DNA of 64,000 bases, taken from contig QANU01112002.1 of assembly GCA_003254905.1 (NCBI GenBank), forward strand, positions 831,228 through 895,227, read 5' to 3'. A program made the position numbers and the translations under genes. Below, one piece after another: positions 23,601 through 35,981 of the stretch. This DNA is from Nissolia schottii. Lineage: Eukaryota; Streptophyta; Magnoliopsida; Fabales; Fabaceae. The notes beneath the pieces were generated by a model that saw only the letters and a program-made list of their open reading frames with translations, was not told the DNA's origin and searched no databases. Numbering within the stretch: the stretch's first letter is position 1; each line of letters opens with the position of its first letter.

Positions 23601-25080
23601 CCACAACGAAAAGAACATGAAAATTAATACACTATCACATATTTTATTCATGTCATGAAGATCTGACGAAATTTTCCATTAACTATAAATGCTTAACACA
23701 ACCCTTAATGTTCACCAGTTCTTATTGAGAAAATTATGATGATGCATTTGACAAAAGGTTGGAAAACATGAGTGAGGGTCGTATGGATTTTCTTCAACAA
23801 TGGAGACACCATCCTTTAGATATATATATATATCGTAGGGTTTAGCTGCAGATGTAATGTATACTGTTGCTATGCCTAGATACAACCTCAGTGGCTCTCG
23901 GTCTAGCTCTGGGTGGGTGTTGTTCCTGTTTTATTCGTGCTGTCAAAATAGAGGAAAGTGCCAAGGGATTTGATCCTGGAGATTTGTGAATGAAAGTAAA
24001 GCATGTAGTATTGTGTCTCATTGCGGGTCATAGAAACAAGTCTCTACAGGTATAATAGGCAAAGTAACAGAGCATATATGTAGACATGGCATGGGTGGCA
24101 GTTGTTTGTAGTGATTGGCATCTAATTAAGAGTTGCTCTAATCGGCGTTATGTAAATTCCTGTTTGGTGGCATTTCTAAGCATGTAATGTGTGGTTTTGT
24201 ATCCACGGATTCTGCGCTCCCCTCCTTGGCGGGTGAGCCTGAATTATGAAATAACTATCGAAAATAAATCAAATGCTTAAGACAACCCTTCTCTTTTCTC
24301 CGAACTAAATCATGGCATAGGCATGTGTTAAAACAATGAGTAATGCTATACAGCCAGAATTATTTGCAAGAATTCGCCAAAAATCAAGGAGGGAGTGAAA
24401 ATCACTTATTCAACCAAAGTTTATGATTTGGCAACAAAATTCTGGATATGTAGGATTGAAATTATAAACAAAAATAAAAAAATACACCCAAAAAAACAAA
24501 AACAAGGATTGAAATTGAAAGAGCAGTAATAGTAGTTGTACCTGTTCCCCTCACCCTGCAGGAACTGCTCAAGGCCATCATAATCCCCATCATCACTCTC
24601 AGAACTGAAACTCCATTCCCTACCACTGAAAGAAGAACCCTCTTGGCTCCTCACCACCCTCCTCCTCCTCTTCCTGAACTCCACGATCACACAGAGAGAG
24701 TGAACCACACCTTGCAATAGATACCCAACAATCCAAACCCTTAAAGGAACACAAGGCTCCTCCTTTGTGCTGATGCCCAGAACCGCCACCCCGACGAGGA
24801 GCAGCGCCATGTTCCACAGCACGTCCACCGCCACCACCGGCTTCGAGTAGGACCAGTCGCTCTGCCGCCCCTCCAGCTCCGCCGCCGCCGCCTCCCGGAC
24901 CCTCACCGACGGCTCCCGGAGCATCATCCGCCTCCCCGAAGCCTGACGAAAGAGCCGCGCCGCCGTGCGGAGGGGAGGCGGCGTGCGGCGGAGGAACCGG
25001 CGGCTACGGAGGAGGAACGGAGCCGTGTCCACGGCGGCGGAATCCGCTGAAGAGGACGGTGCCGGGTTTGGAGTTTGCAT
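20623..25080 (-). CDS. Membrane RING-H2 E3 ubiquitin ligase (At1g12760/At1g63170-like)
   Basis: Five exons on the minus strand: 25080-24542, 22957-22838, 22730-22598, 21685-21524, 20796-20623, giving 375 residues with all phases closing. The proline/serine- and arginine-rich N-terminus leads to about five membrane segments: residues 81-104, 113-134, 192-207, 221-240 and 241-261. The linker has the family words [18 protein letters not shown]-terminal RING-H2 shows every ligand: C320, C323, C338, H340, H343, C346, C357, C360. The protein would pass ubiquitin from an E2 to membrane-linked substrates. Length is typical for the group. Intron 3 holds a solo LTR and intron 4 a LINE tail. Exon 1 is GC-rich, unlike its surroundings. 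The 5' UTR probably extends to about 25320. Confidence 0.93.
21138..21425 (-). mobile_element. RTE-type LINE 3' fragment in intron 4 of the RING gene
   Basis: On the minus strand the 3' end of a plant RTE LINE is readable: LGHVWKKA, then [16 protein letters not shown], then RDLDFNGLN, then the conserved 'cccacctagtgacacaag' stretch and a (TTG)n tail (CAA on plus, 21138-21152). The arrangement (GHV..., RGRGRP.KT, ending NPT then a TTG tail) matches the C-terminus and tail of RTE elements. It is 5'-truncated with several frame changes, and it lies in the same orientation as the host gene. Confidence 0.75.
22084..22381 (-). mobile_element. Solo LTR (298 bp) in intron 3 of the RING gene, perfect TSD
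   Basis: Read on minus it begins TGTCACGGCCCAATGC and ends GCCATTACA. TCATG at 22079-22083 is repeated exactly at 22382-22386. No internal region is left. A related copy lies at 36900-37220 in an intron of the SHAGGY-like kinase gene, in the opposite orientation. Shared text includes 'tatgattag', 'gaattag', 'tttataattaat' and 'tttaaggttgag'. The family is not recognised; the short length fits a TRIM or small LTR family. Confidence 0.78.
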
Positions 25081-28000
25081 TTTCTTTAGGGGATTTTTGT
25101 GTATGTTTTGGTTTTGAGGGAAGGGTGAAATTGAAGACGAAAATTGGATCTTTCGAGAGATGTTGAAGAGAGAGGTTTCGAGGATTTTGGAGTAAGATGG
25201 AAAATTTGGGTTTTTTGTTTAAGCTGTTTGAATCGGGAAAAGTGAATTCTTGGAAGACTTGGAGGGTGGAGCTGAACAATGACTGTGTCTGTGAAATTGA
25301 GATACTTCTCAGCCGTCAAAAAAAAATGAAATTTAAGTTGTTATTTTTTCTTCTAATTTTTACCTTTTTTATTTTTTCAAAGATTTTGGTCCAACACAAT
25401 GACACATTATATATTCTTTAATAAAAGTTAAATACGACTCATTTAATACACAAGACTCCCAGAGGTGTTACTTGAATATTTGGATAATTCTATCATTTTA
25501 AAGTTGATATTAGTTGATAAATCATAACCCTTACTTTTCCCTCATTTCTTTTTTTTTTAATTGATGCTTTTGTAAGTATTTTTATGGGTTGTTATCCTTT
25601 TTTTTTGGGTAGGGTTCACTACTTTCTTTTAGTTGTTTATGATATTTTATTTAGTAAATAGCTTAGATTTTAGGTTTGGATTATAATTGTCCAATTTGTG
25701 TTGTTTTTCGTTTCAGGTGTGTGTGTGTTTTTTTTTCTTTTGTAATGTTTCTTTTATTAAGTCTTTAAGTTGACAAATATATTATATCCAGGGCAAAATG
25801 AGGCGTTAAAACATTATTCAAATTGTATCACTTTTTGTGTTGATTTTCCACTTAAAAGATGTTGTTTTTTTGTACTCTTGTGTTTTTGTTTTTTCTTTGT
25901 AATGTTTATGTTATTCTTTGTGATGTTTTTTTATGATAAAGATTCTTTAAAATGAGATTTATCACTTTAAAGAGTAAAGTAAAAAATTTCACATTCAATG
26001 GTAAAATCTCTCATTTTATCCTCTTACGTGAGAGATCTCACTTCGAAAAATTTAAATCCTTCTTTTGTAGAGTCTTTTAGATGATGAAGATATTAGATCT
26101 ATTATAAAATGAGGCATCATGCATTTTTTGAAATTTCTCATTTTATGTGTTGATTTTTTACTTAAAAGTTGATTAGACATCAATACTTTTTAGATAAACA
26201 GCATAACTACTTATTTTCCATTAGCTTAGAATGTGCAATATATTTGTAGCACATGAGTGTTAAATTTAATGTATTGTTTACAGTCGTAAGTGTTGTTAGG
26301 TTTTCCTATGAATGAAATTATTTTTTCATTGAATAAAAGGTTGACTTGTAAATTTAATTATATATTACTAAATTAATGTCAAATTTTAAAATATTAAACT
26401 AAGTTAATTCCAAAAGAATTTCAATACCAATAGTTCCAATACCTTAGAATTGAAAAAGATATTTGCTCTTTAAATTACTAGTATTTGTAGTTCATTAGAG
26501 GTAATCTTTGAGAGATCCCATAAGTTCACATGCGTTATATTCTAAACTTTTATATAATTTATTTTTTAATATTTTAACTTTTTGACATTAAATTATTAAA
26601 ATAAAACTAAATTAGTTTCAAAATTTAAAATGTCAGGACCAAATTAATGTTATTTTTTTATATAACTTAAATTAATGTCAAAATTTAAAGTGTTAAAATT
26701 AAATTAATGTCCAATTTTTTTTTACCTTCAAAAAGAAAAAGGTTAAGACTCAAAAAATACTCAGTCTCTGTTAAACTAAAACGTTTGTATAAATGATAAT
26801 TTAATGAAAAATATTGTATAGTCCGAAGTTACAAACCAAAAAATTGGAGGAAAAACCTTTGAAAGAAAATGGAGAAAAAGTTAATTGGAGTTTTATGAGT
26901 TAAGGAAAGAGAGAGACATTTCAATTTTCAAATGATACGTGAGTTGGAAAAGGGGTTAACATTGAAGGCTCATGTTAATTTGGATCGAGTTGAGTTACGG
27001 ATTAATTTGGTTTCTAAATCTCAGATCATATGAAAATCAATGAATGAATTAAATTATAAATAAAAAATAATTATAAAATAATTTATATTTTAATAATATT
27101 TTATTTAAGTTGCCAATTTCATCCTCCATCACTTTTTTTTTTTTTTGTTTTCTTTCTTAGTCATCCTTAATATTCTTCCCCTCCAACCCCTATGGCCGCC
27201 CTCTGACCAGTGACCACCGTCAACTAAACTTCACCACCGATCAACAACTACCATTGAGGAGGAAATCACCACTGGACCACCCATACCCTGTTCCCTTCCT
27301 CTTCATTGAATATGAGATTTTCGTCTTGAAATCTCTAGTATTGTGACGATGAAGTTAAAGAAAAAAGAATGAAGTGACTTTTTTGTTGGTTTGGTACGAA
27401 ATAGCACAAGTTAGTTAGACATTATTTTTGGATTCACACCACTCATCATTCCCTAAATTTCCTTTTTGTAAAATTATAAGGAGCAAAAGACAAATTGTCA
27501 CCACTCAATCACTCATCATGGCACGAAAATTATAAGGAGCGTGGGGTGCCCCCTCCACTCATCCCTCCTCCTAAAGAACTCTCCTATGTGATGTTCAAAC
27601 TCATGTTGTCTTCTCAAATGTAGATCTATTATTTCAAGAAATCGAAAATCAAGATCTAACATAAACAAGAGAGGTAGGGATGGCAAAAGTGGTGTTGTAG
27701 TGGATGACGATGGTGGTGATTGCAAAGGAGGAGCTGGTGGCAGTACAATGGTAGTGGTTGCCAGTGGGAGGAAGGAGAGAGAAAGTGACAAAAATTTGTT
27801 GCTGCAACAAAAATATAACTAGAGCAAGAAAGAGAATGATAACTGAAAATAATTTTGAGAATTTTTTTTTAAAAAATGATAATAAAATAATTGTGATATT
27901 TTTTATTATTAAAATACTACCTGAATCAAAATAATCTTAAATTGGACTCTATAACGAAGTGAATTTAAATAAGAGGAATTAAAGAGAGTAATGTTGTATT

Positions 28001-29193
28001 TATGTATATTTTTGTGATATTTCTGCCTATAAACTTTGATAAAATAATAGGGGTAGTGATTAACTCCTTCCTCACGGAGGAGATGACTAAAAGAGAAACA
28101 GATAGAAATCTTAAGAGAGAGAGTATGATCAATTAATAACAATTTCTATACCTAATGTAATACACTTCATCCTCCTATTTATACTAATTTTAACCTCCAC
28201 TAATTAAATCAATTTTTATTTAGGTCTTTATTTAGTTAAGCTCAATTCAAGTTAGTCTTCTCCTTCCATTGAATATGAGGGTGATTTTGGATTAACAATG
28301 GGATTCTTTGCGAACAAGGAATTGAAATTTTGTTGGTTTTTGTTTGCTTGTTTGTTTTTAACAGGAGTTAAGGGCGAACCCTCACACTTTGAATTCGATA
28401 TGTGGGAGGTGGACTCGATGGGCAAACCAAACAAAACACTAACATGGGGAGTGGACTTTTCAAAGTAGGCAGTAGCTGTCTTGAACAGAGGAGCTTCTTA
28501 GTTGCTTCTTGAAGAGAAATACTAATGTACACTATATTTAATACAAATTGATTTCTTTTATATATATATATACATATTAAATTATATAAACCAAAATTAA
28601 TAGTTTATAATATTTTTTAATTATGCATTAAAATATGATCCAAAATTATGCACTCTTAAAATTCCTTGATACATTAAAAAAATCAGTTTTTTAATTCTGT
28701 AATTACTTTCTTTAGATACTGATCAAAAACCTTTTCTTATTTACTCGTTATATGCTTTGTATATAGTAATCATCTTGATAAACTGCTCCCGAAGAAAATT
28801 TTAGTTAAGAAATATTTGAAAAAACATTTTTAAATCTTAGTTATAAGTAAGAGTTTAGTTAATAAGTGCCTTGTTTAAACTCTTTTTAAATCGTTAACGA
28901 GAGCCCTTATAGTATTTATAGCAAAATCCTATTAAATAAAATTTGCTATCATTAATTTACCACTTCCTATGATTGTAAGGACAAATATCATGGTTCACCT
29001 GTAACATGTTTATAAAATTTTTTATTTTTTATTTTTTATTTTTGGACGTGAAACTAAATTCTTATTCAAAAGGGGAAATTTTCAGGGAGAAATTTCTGAA
29101 CTTATTAAAAGGGGAAACGGCACAACAATTGCGGAGCAGCTTGTTCTCGTTTATCTGTTACTGCGGACTAATGAATACGCTGATAAAACAAGG
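25081..29193. other. Intergenic between the RING and PPR genes
   Basis: 25081-25320 is probably the 5' UTR and core promoter of the minus-strand RING gene. The rest is AT-rich, with long T runs at 27131-27149 and a GT/T-rich stretch at 25720-25740. A patch at 27180-27790 is richer in CCN and GGT triplets; the 91-codon minus frame there is low complexity. The divergent RING and PPR genes are about 4 kb apart, so no shared promoter is apparent. Confidence 0.45.
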
Positions 29194-31641
29194 GTGCAAG
29201 TGCAACAAATGGTTATGCACAAGTTCAACTCAAAAGTTCTGCCATTTTCTTACAACCCATTCCAGCCCATTCGATTTCTTCATTGTATCCACACTTGCAT
29301 TTCCGGTTCTCGTCAATCTATTTACCATTCCAACCAGCTCCTTAATGGGTTATCAAAATCCAGTCGAATCGACGATGCCCGGAAACTGTTTGACAAAATG
29401 CCCCAAAGGGATGAGTACACTTGGAACACCATGATATCTGGCTATGTTAATGTGGGAAGATTGGCTGAGGCAAGAGATCTTTTTGATGGGTTTTCAGGAA
29501 GAAGTTGCATCACATGGTCCTCCCTCATATCCGGGTATTGTAGATTTGGGCGTCAGAATGAAGCTTTTGATTTGTTTAGGTGGATGAGGTTGGAGGGTCA
29601 GAACCCCAGCCAGTACACTCTGGGAAGTGTGCTGAGGGTGTGTTCGGCATTGGGTTGGATCCAAAATGGGGAATTGATTCATGGGTATGTGGTGAAGAAC
29701 GGGTTTGAGTCTAATGTGTATGTTGTCACTGGCCTTGTTGACATGTATGCCAAGTGCAAGCTCATTTCAGAAGCTGAGCTTCTCTTCAAGGGATTAGCCT
29801 TTGATAAGGGAAATCATGTCCTGTGGACCGCCATGGTTACCGGTTATGCTCAGAATGGTGATGGTCGTAAGGCGATCGAGTTTTTTCGTTACATGCGCGC
29901 AGAAGGGGTTCAATCCAATCAGTTTACTTTTCCTAGCATATTGACAGCATGTTCTGCATTTTCTGCTCATTGTTTTGGACAACAGGTGCATGGTTGCATT
30001 GTACGGAGTGGTTTTGGATGCAATGTATTTGTTCAAAGTGCGTTGGTTGATTTGTATGCAAAATGTGGAGATTTTAGCAGTGCAAAAATGGTATTGGAAA
30101 CTATGGAGGATGATGATGTTGTTTCGTGGAATTCCATGATAGTTGGGTGCGTAAGACACGGGTTTGACGAGGAAGCTCTACTCTTATTTCAGAAAATGCA
30201 TGCAAGGAACATGAAGATTGATGATTATACATTCCCATCTGTCCTGAATTGTTGCATAGTAGGTAGTGTAGATGCGAAATCTGTTCACTGTTTGATAGTC
30301 AAGACTGGATTTGAGAATTATAAGCCTGTTAGCAATGCACTTGTTGACATGTATGCCAAAACTGGGGACTTAAATTGTGCATATGCAGTGTTTGAAAAGA
30401 TGCTTGATAAGGATGTCATCTCATGGACCTCCCTTGTTACAGGTTATGCACAAAATGGCTCCCGAGAAGAATCCCTGAAATTTTTTTGTGACATGAGAAT
30501 TGCAGGGGTAAGTCCGGACCAATTTATTTTTGCGAGTATTCTGAGCGCCTGTGCAGAACTGACTATTCTAGAATTTGGTAAACAAGTGCATTCAGACTTT
30601 ATCAAATCAGGTCTTCGGTCATCGCTATCAGTAGATAATTCTCTCGTATCCATGTATGCAAAATGCGGATGCCTGAATGACGCTGATACCATTTTTACTT
30701 CGATGCAAGTTCAGGATGTAATTACTTGGACAGCACTTATAGTTGGTTATGCACAGAATGGTAAGGGAAGAGAGTCCTTAAGATTTTATGATGCTATGGT
30801 TTCAAGCGGCACAAAACCAGACTTTATTACATTTATAGGATTATTATTTGCTTGCAGCCATGCTGGTCTTGTGCATGATGGTCATAAATATTTTCAGCAA
30901 ATGAATAAGGTTTATGGTATAAAGCCTGGTCCTGAGCACTACGCCTGCATGATTGATCTTTTTGGACGCTCAGGAAAGCTCGATGAGGCTAAGGAATTAC
31001 TTAATCAAATGGATGGGAAACCAGATGCTACTGTCTGGAAGGCACTTCTAGCTGCGTGTAGAATGCACGGAAACTTGGAATTGGCAGAGAGAGCGGCAAC
31101 AAATCTTTTTGATTTGGAACCCAAGAATGCTATGCCTTATGTTATGTTGTCTAACATGTATTCTGCAGCTCATAAATGGGATGATGCTGCGAAAATTCGA
31201 AAGTTGATGAAATCAAAAGGAATAGTTAAGGAGCCTGGATGCAGCTGGACTGAGATAAACAGCAAAGTGCATATCTTCATTTCTGAAGATAGAGGACATC
31301 CTAGAGCAGCTGAGATTTACTCCAAGGTTGACGAAATTATAACAAGAATTAAGGAGGATGGTTATGTTCCAGACATGACTTTCTCTTTGCATGACATGGA
31401 TAGAGAGGGAAAGGAGGCTGGTCTTGCATATCACAGCGAGAAACTGGCTGTTGCTTTCGGATTGCTTGCTTCCCCGCCAGGTGCACCGATTCGGATATTC
31501 AAGAATCTCCGAGTTTGTGGAGACTGCCATTCTGCTATGAAATATATATCAAGAGTTTCCAATCGTCATATCGTATTGAGGGATTCAAATTGTTTTCATC
31601 ATTTTAAAGAAGGAGAATGTTCTTGTGGGGATTATTGGTAG
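29194..31641 (+). CDS. PLS-DYW pentatricopeptide repeat protein, predicted organelle RNA editing factor
   Basis: One exon, 815 residues, intact. After a basic, Ser/Phe-rich N-terminus that could serve as an organelle targeting signal come about sixteen P, L and S type repeats, recognised by recurring words such as YTWNTMISGYV, LVDMYAKCG, VISWTSLVTGYAQNG and DQFIFASILSACAEL. The E and E+ region follows (about residues 600-715: WKALLAACRMHGN..., PGCSWTEI). The terminal DYW domain has the deaminase motif HSE (H747, E749), zinc ligands C775, C778 and H779, the C-S-C pair 809/811, and ends GDYW. Such proteins bind transcripts in mitochondria or chloroplasts and support C-to-U editing. Alternative starts lie a few codons on (29212, 29218). 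The target transcript cannot be told without alignment of the repeat code. Confidence 0.96.
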   Translation: MQVQQMVMHKFNSKVLPFSYNPFQPIRFLHCIHTCISGSRQSIYHSNQLLNGLSKSSRIDDARKLFDKMPQRDEYTWNTMISGYVNVGRLAEARDLFDGFSGRSCITWSSLISGYCRFGRQNEAFDLFRWMRLEGQNPSQYTLGSVLRVCSALGWIQNGELIHGYVVKNGFESNVYVVTGLVDMYAKCKLISEAELLFKGLAFDKGNHVLWTAMVTGYAQNGDGRKAIEFFRYMRAEGVQSNQFTFPSILTACSAFSAHCFGQQVHGCIVRSGFGCNVFVQSALVDLYAKCGDFSSAKMVLETMEDDDVVSWNSMIVGCVRHGFDEEALLLFQKMHARNMKIDDYTFPSVLNCCIVGSVDAKSVHCLIVKTGFENYKPVSNALVDMYAKTGDLNCAYAVFEKMLDKDVISWTSLVTGYAQNGSREESLKFFCDMRIAGVSPDQFIFASILSACAELTILEFGKQVHSDFIKSGLRSSLSVDNSLVSMYAKCGCLNDADTIFTSMQVQDVITWTALIVGYAQNGKGRESLRFYDAMVSSGTKPDFITFIGLLFACSHAGLVHDGHKYFQQMNKVYGIKPGPEHYACMIDLFGRSGKLDEAKELLNQMDGKPDATVWKALLAACRMHGNLELAERAATNLFDLEPKNAMPYVMLSNMYSAAHKWDDAAKIRKLMKSKGIVKEPGCSWTEINSKVHIFISEDRGHPRAAEIYSKVDEIITRIKEDGYVPDMTFSLHDMDREGKEAGLAYHSEKLAVAFGLLASPPGAPIRIFKNLRVCGDCHSAMKYISRVSNRHIVLRDSNCFHHFKEGECSCGDYW

Positions 31642-32799
31642 GATATTTTTTTATCTTCACACTAGTTCCTCATCCAGTGTCAAGGGGAACTGATACATGT
31701 GACACCTTCAGGGCTTTATTACACAAAAATAGCTCTGGTTCTGTTGTACTATCAAGGCTAAATACCATTTCTTTTGATAGCTGAACCTTACATTACATGG
31801 AGGAGGACACAAAGCGTGCCTCAAATTCAAGGTTGAGAATATATATACACACACACTTTGGTAATTTTGGCATGAGTTGTTTATAATTTGCAGTTCTCAT
31901 TTACACATGTGCTTGATTTTCAGTTTGGGAGTGCCAAAATCAATTCTCGAGTCTCAAAAGTGAGAAATTTTCACTTTTAAGATGGCTAGAATTGATTCTA
32001 GGGTGTACCCCACCAATTTTTCAAACATGCACTTAGTTATACCCATGCTCGTTATACAATTTGAATCACTTTGGTTTGGATTACTATCAATGATATTTTG
32101 CCAAGAGAAGCGACTGGTTTTTAGGACCTCATGCATACTACTCAAGCCTCTCACCACTAGAACCTCTACTGTTCTGCCAACAGGCATATTAATTTGATTT
32201 TTCTCATTACTGGAGATTATCTGACTGCTGTCAATAAATTAGGATATCCTTGAATTTTATTTTTGAAAATGAAATAGTTGAAATGCTTAACTACTTTTTT
32301 TTGTCCAATTGAAAAAAAAATTAATGCACGTTGTACAAATGATTGAGGAGATATTTTCTGATTTATTATTCTTGTCTCTATTGATCTATTCTGTTTGGGT
32401 ACATTATGGCTAGGAAGCCATTCAAGGTCTTGCTTAGATCACTAGTAGTCTGTTTCTTCAAATATTTCATCAGTGACCGAGTGAACAATTTTAGCCAATA
32501 AACTTGCTGTAATACGTTTATTTGTATAGTTCGTAGCTGCTACATACAGCCAAAACATTGCTCTGCAGAAATTTCTGTAGTCCATTAATGGAAAGAAATT
32601 TTCCGAAGTAAAAAAAACATTTCGGGTTAAAAATTACCAATTCCTCTTCTACAAGAAAATCAACAAGTGTAATAGAAAGGCTTCCTGTGATATAGGCGTT
32701 GACTACAGAGTACAAGCTTAGGAAAGATTTAATTCTTTCAAAAGGTTGCCCCAATTGCATCCCTCATTTTTTGGGTCGAATCGTATCCAATTATCATAT
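31642..32799. other. 3' flank of the PPR gene and intergenic DNA
   Basis: No gene supported. Open frames of 71-80 codons overlap on both strands without family resemblance. Confidence 0.45.
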
Positions 32800-33128
32800 T
32801 TATGGCTGTTAATCAGGTCAGCCCGACCTATTTATGCCCAACCTAGCCCATTTATTCCTAGCCTGTTTAACCCACAGGTTAAACGGGTGGGACCTTAACA
32901 GACTTTTACTATTCACTAACCAATTTTTATATGTTTGGTATGTCCATTTGATGCAGGTAAACGAGTTAGTTAGCGGGTTATATCTATGTTAATACTAAAC
33001 GAGTCAATTTGGCCAGTGGATCAAACGGGTCGGGTTTTAATAGGCTTTTGCTATTCATGAACCAAATTTTATATGTTTGGTTTGTCCATTTAATCAGCCA
33101 AACGGATTGGGCTCATTTTGACAGCCAT
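32800..33128. mobile_element. hAT-like MITE with an internal duplication
   Basis: Ends are inverted: left ttATGGCTGTTAA, right TTTTGACAGCCATa. Flanks TATCATAT (32792-32799) and AATCATAT (33129-33136) agree at 7 of 8 bases, as an 8-bp hAT target duplication would. Inside, a 75-bp stretch occurs twice (about 32883-32957 and 33023-33098; both contain 'tttatatgtttggt'). No coding capacity. Confidence 0.68.
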
Positions 33129-33280
33129 AATCATATCAAATACTTCTACACACATGAAAGCAACACTTATTAGATAATTTTAGATACTATGAGCCTATGT
33201 ATGTAAAATAGTTTAAACTATTACAAGTGAATACCACAATAATGCCTTCAATCTAACTTAAGATTTGTAATTTAATATAA

Positions 33281-34148
33281 TTAGATATATACCTGCGTGA
33301 TGCACGAGTATATAAAATTATTGTAAAATGTCTTTAAACATACTTGAATATAGCTACTCACCTAAACATAATTACTACTACTGACATCCAAAAATCTCAA
33401 TATATATTCTTTTGAAGTAGTTGTGACCTCCATAAAGCAACTAGTGATGCAATCAATGTCAATCTACATTGTTAAAATAAAGTTTTCTTCCATATAAAAT
33501 TGAGGAAGCACTCCAATTTTTCTTCGGTTGAAAGAATTATTAAGCTATTCATAAGGCTCAAGTTAAATTACCCAAAATTTTTAAAACCAATGACACAATT
33601 TAAGCTTTGCCTAATAAAAGAATAAAGTTATTTGAAGCTAGCTGGACAAAAAACAATGAAGAAAATCTCTTAAAATTAAATACCCAAGCTATCAGTCAAG
33701 TCATTCCTCTAGCATTTCTTGTATTATGTATATACTTTGAACAACACAAATCAATCAACATATGTATGCACATTTTCCCCTTCCTAACACCCAAAGAAAT
33801 GGAAATGACCAATGATGATAGTGTCAAGATTATATTTGGGTTGGATTCTTGTGCAATTGAAAGGGAAAAGAATATGAAAAATTTTAGATTGATATAAGAA
33901 TATGATAGGTTTCAGAGTGATGGGATAACAACGGTAATTACATGAATGTAACAGTTACATAAATTGTCAAAATAAATGGTATTCCATCACCTCTTAAATG
34001 AATGTTAGTGGTAGTAGAAAACTTGATGAGTGACCCTATGTGAAGAGGAAGGAAATTATAGGAATGAGAAGTTGACAACTTGTAATAAAAAAATCTAATG
34101 TGGCAGAATGTGAAGAGTTTGTATCAAGATTAATATATTATAAATAGA
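33281..34148 (-). mobile_element. Non-autonomous Helitron 1 (868 bp)
   Basis: On the minus strand the element starts TCTATTTATAATATATTAA at 34148, a typical plant Helitron 5' end, and ends CTAA at 33281 followed by T. A short hairpin (CGTGCATCACG type, within 33293-33307) lies just before the end, as expected for a Helitron 3' terminus. No helicase or Rep coding is present. Its 5' TC abuts directly the CTAG end of the next element. Confidence 0.68.
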
Positions 34149-35580
34149 CTAGGTTTAGATCCATGCAATGCGCGGGCAAAACAAAATTCTAAAATGACTT
34201 TGTGTTTTCTAAGAAATAATTCAGCTTGCATTGCCTTAATAATGGAAAATCTAATAAGGTGATTTGACAGTATTATAGAGTAGTTGAAGTGTCGAACAAT
34301 TTAAAGACTACAAATTAAAAGAAAAAAAAGTGATTATGACCAAGGCTCATAATCAGGCTAAAGCCACATCTGTATAACACATTTTTTTGCTCGCAATTTC
34401 TGACATCTTTTTAATCAAGTTATCTTGAATGTTAGCTTCTTGTGATTATTATTGCAATCGAAGAACCTATTACAAACGTATGAATCTAATAGAAGCAGAC
34501 AATTGTTATCCATTATAACAGAATAACCATCAAACCAAAGAATTCAAATATGCAAATACAAAGATGTAAGAAAGGGCTTAAGAAGACACAATCAATACTA
34601 CTAAGTGTATAATGATAAAAATGTATCTTAATTCTCTCATAGCTATTGTGCTAAGCATTAATGGTCATATTTGATGGTTACACAAATAATTTGAGTATAC
34701 CTAACTTTCTAATTTTAAATGTGAAAAAATTAATCAATATTCCTTTTAAATATAAAACCACAATTGCACTATCTATTGCAACAATATGATAAAATAATTA
34801 TCCACCTAAGCATAACTACAACCACTGACATTCAATATAATATATAGTTGTTGAGGCTGTTGCGACCTTCGCATTTCTATTTGTGATGTCATTGATTGCA
34901 CGAAATGGGATTTGAAATCATTGCTTCCTCCACAGTGGTCATGTCCTGTGTATTGCAAATAGGCATCATGCTTCCGGTTGTCATCAATAGCCTCAACACT
35001 GTGGGCAATGAGTATTGATAGTGGCGTACACGAGTATACATGGTAAAGGAGCAGGGGCATAGTGCTTCTATCGGAAGGATTTTAGAGCGATGTGGTTGAC
35101 GATGTTAGAGATGTAAAGGGGGGTATTCATTGCAAGAGCCAATGACAAGGATGCAACTATTGTAGCAAAGGATGAAGAGGGTGGAGGCAAAATTGGGGTT
35201 ACAAATATGGAGAGGTGAAGCAAGGAGAAAATCCCACCACTCTACAAGTGCAACAATCAAACTATCTTACTTACAATCATCCTATAATCTCCATCCATCA
35301 TTACTCACTTATGTGCACGACTGATTTTTTTGTGCATGACTCATACTTTTTAGTTTGGTCTATATTGAATTATTTGGTGAGTTTCTATTTAAGTCTTACC
35401 CTTTTTATTTGATCTAATTTAGAGTGATAACGCAAATACATTTAAAATAAAGTAGAAGGACAAATTAAAGCCCAATAAACCTAAAAAGAGATGTGAAGAT
35501 GACATGTCATCAAATTAGATGAGATGACCACGTGTTACTTATGGACTTTCAAATTTATATATTATAATAAATACTATAGT
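34149..35580 (-). mobile_element. Non-autonomous Helitron 2, abutting Helitron 1
   Basis: On minus the 3' end is a hairpin (CCGCGCATTGCATGG, plus 34161-34175), then eight bases, then CTAG (34149-34152). The 5' end is less certain: near 35580 the minus strand reads TATTTATTATAATATATAAA, like a degraded Helitron 5' end. The interior near 34800-34880 resembles Helitron 1 near 33360-33430 ('cacctaa.cataa.tac', 'actgacat'), so both belong to one family. No protein coding seen. Confidence 0.6.
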
Positions 35581-35628
35581 AATCTTATATGTTACAAATC
35601 AAACATATCATATCTCATAATTTAAAGA

Positions 35629-35981
35629 GTTAAATATGTTTTTAACCCCTAAAAAATTACAAACTTTGTTTCACCTTTAAAAAAATTGTTAGGAAATCAC
35701 TCTTGACCATATTTTTTTGTAAGATTTAATCCATACCGCCAAGTTAAACCATTAACTATTAATGCGATAGTTAACTTAGTCACGTAACAAATCATGTATC
35801 CACACAAAATTGACACGTCACATTGCACGTGACCTACTACGTGACAGTTAATTATCATGTCAACAATTAACTACCACGTCAACAATTAACAAAGCTTAAA
35901 TCTTACCAAAAAAATTTGTCAAAAATTATTTCTTAACAAAAAAATTTTTAATTTTTAGGTACTAAAACATATTTAACCCTA
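35629..35981. mobile_element. MULE-like MITE of the TTAAATATG family, copy 2
   Basis: Left end GAGTTAAATATGTTTTTAAC, right end (reverse complement) AGGGTTAAATATGTTTTAGT. 'aatttaaa' flanks both sides, so an AT-rich target duplication is possible but imperfect. Inner arms are inverted, with an AACTATC/GTCAACAATTAAC-rich centre. Same family as 17421-17735; it lies just beyond Helitron 2. Confidence 0.72.

Noticed and set aside
27516-27791. 91-codon minus frame rich in Leu, Pro and Ser
   Set aside because: Low complexity from a GGT/CCN-rich patch, no known domain.
29006-29434. 142-codon open frame overlapping the start of the PPR gene
   Set aside because: It is a different frame over the PPR N-terminus and its upstream AT-rich leader; the PPR frame has clear repeats and this one has none.
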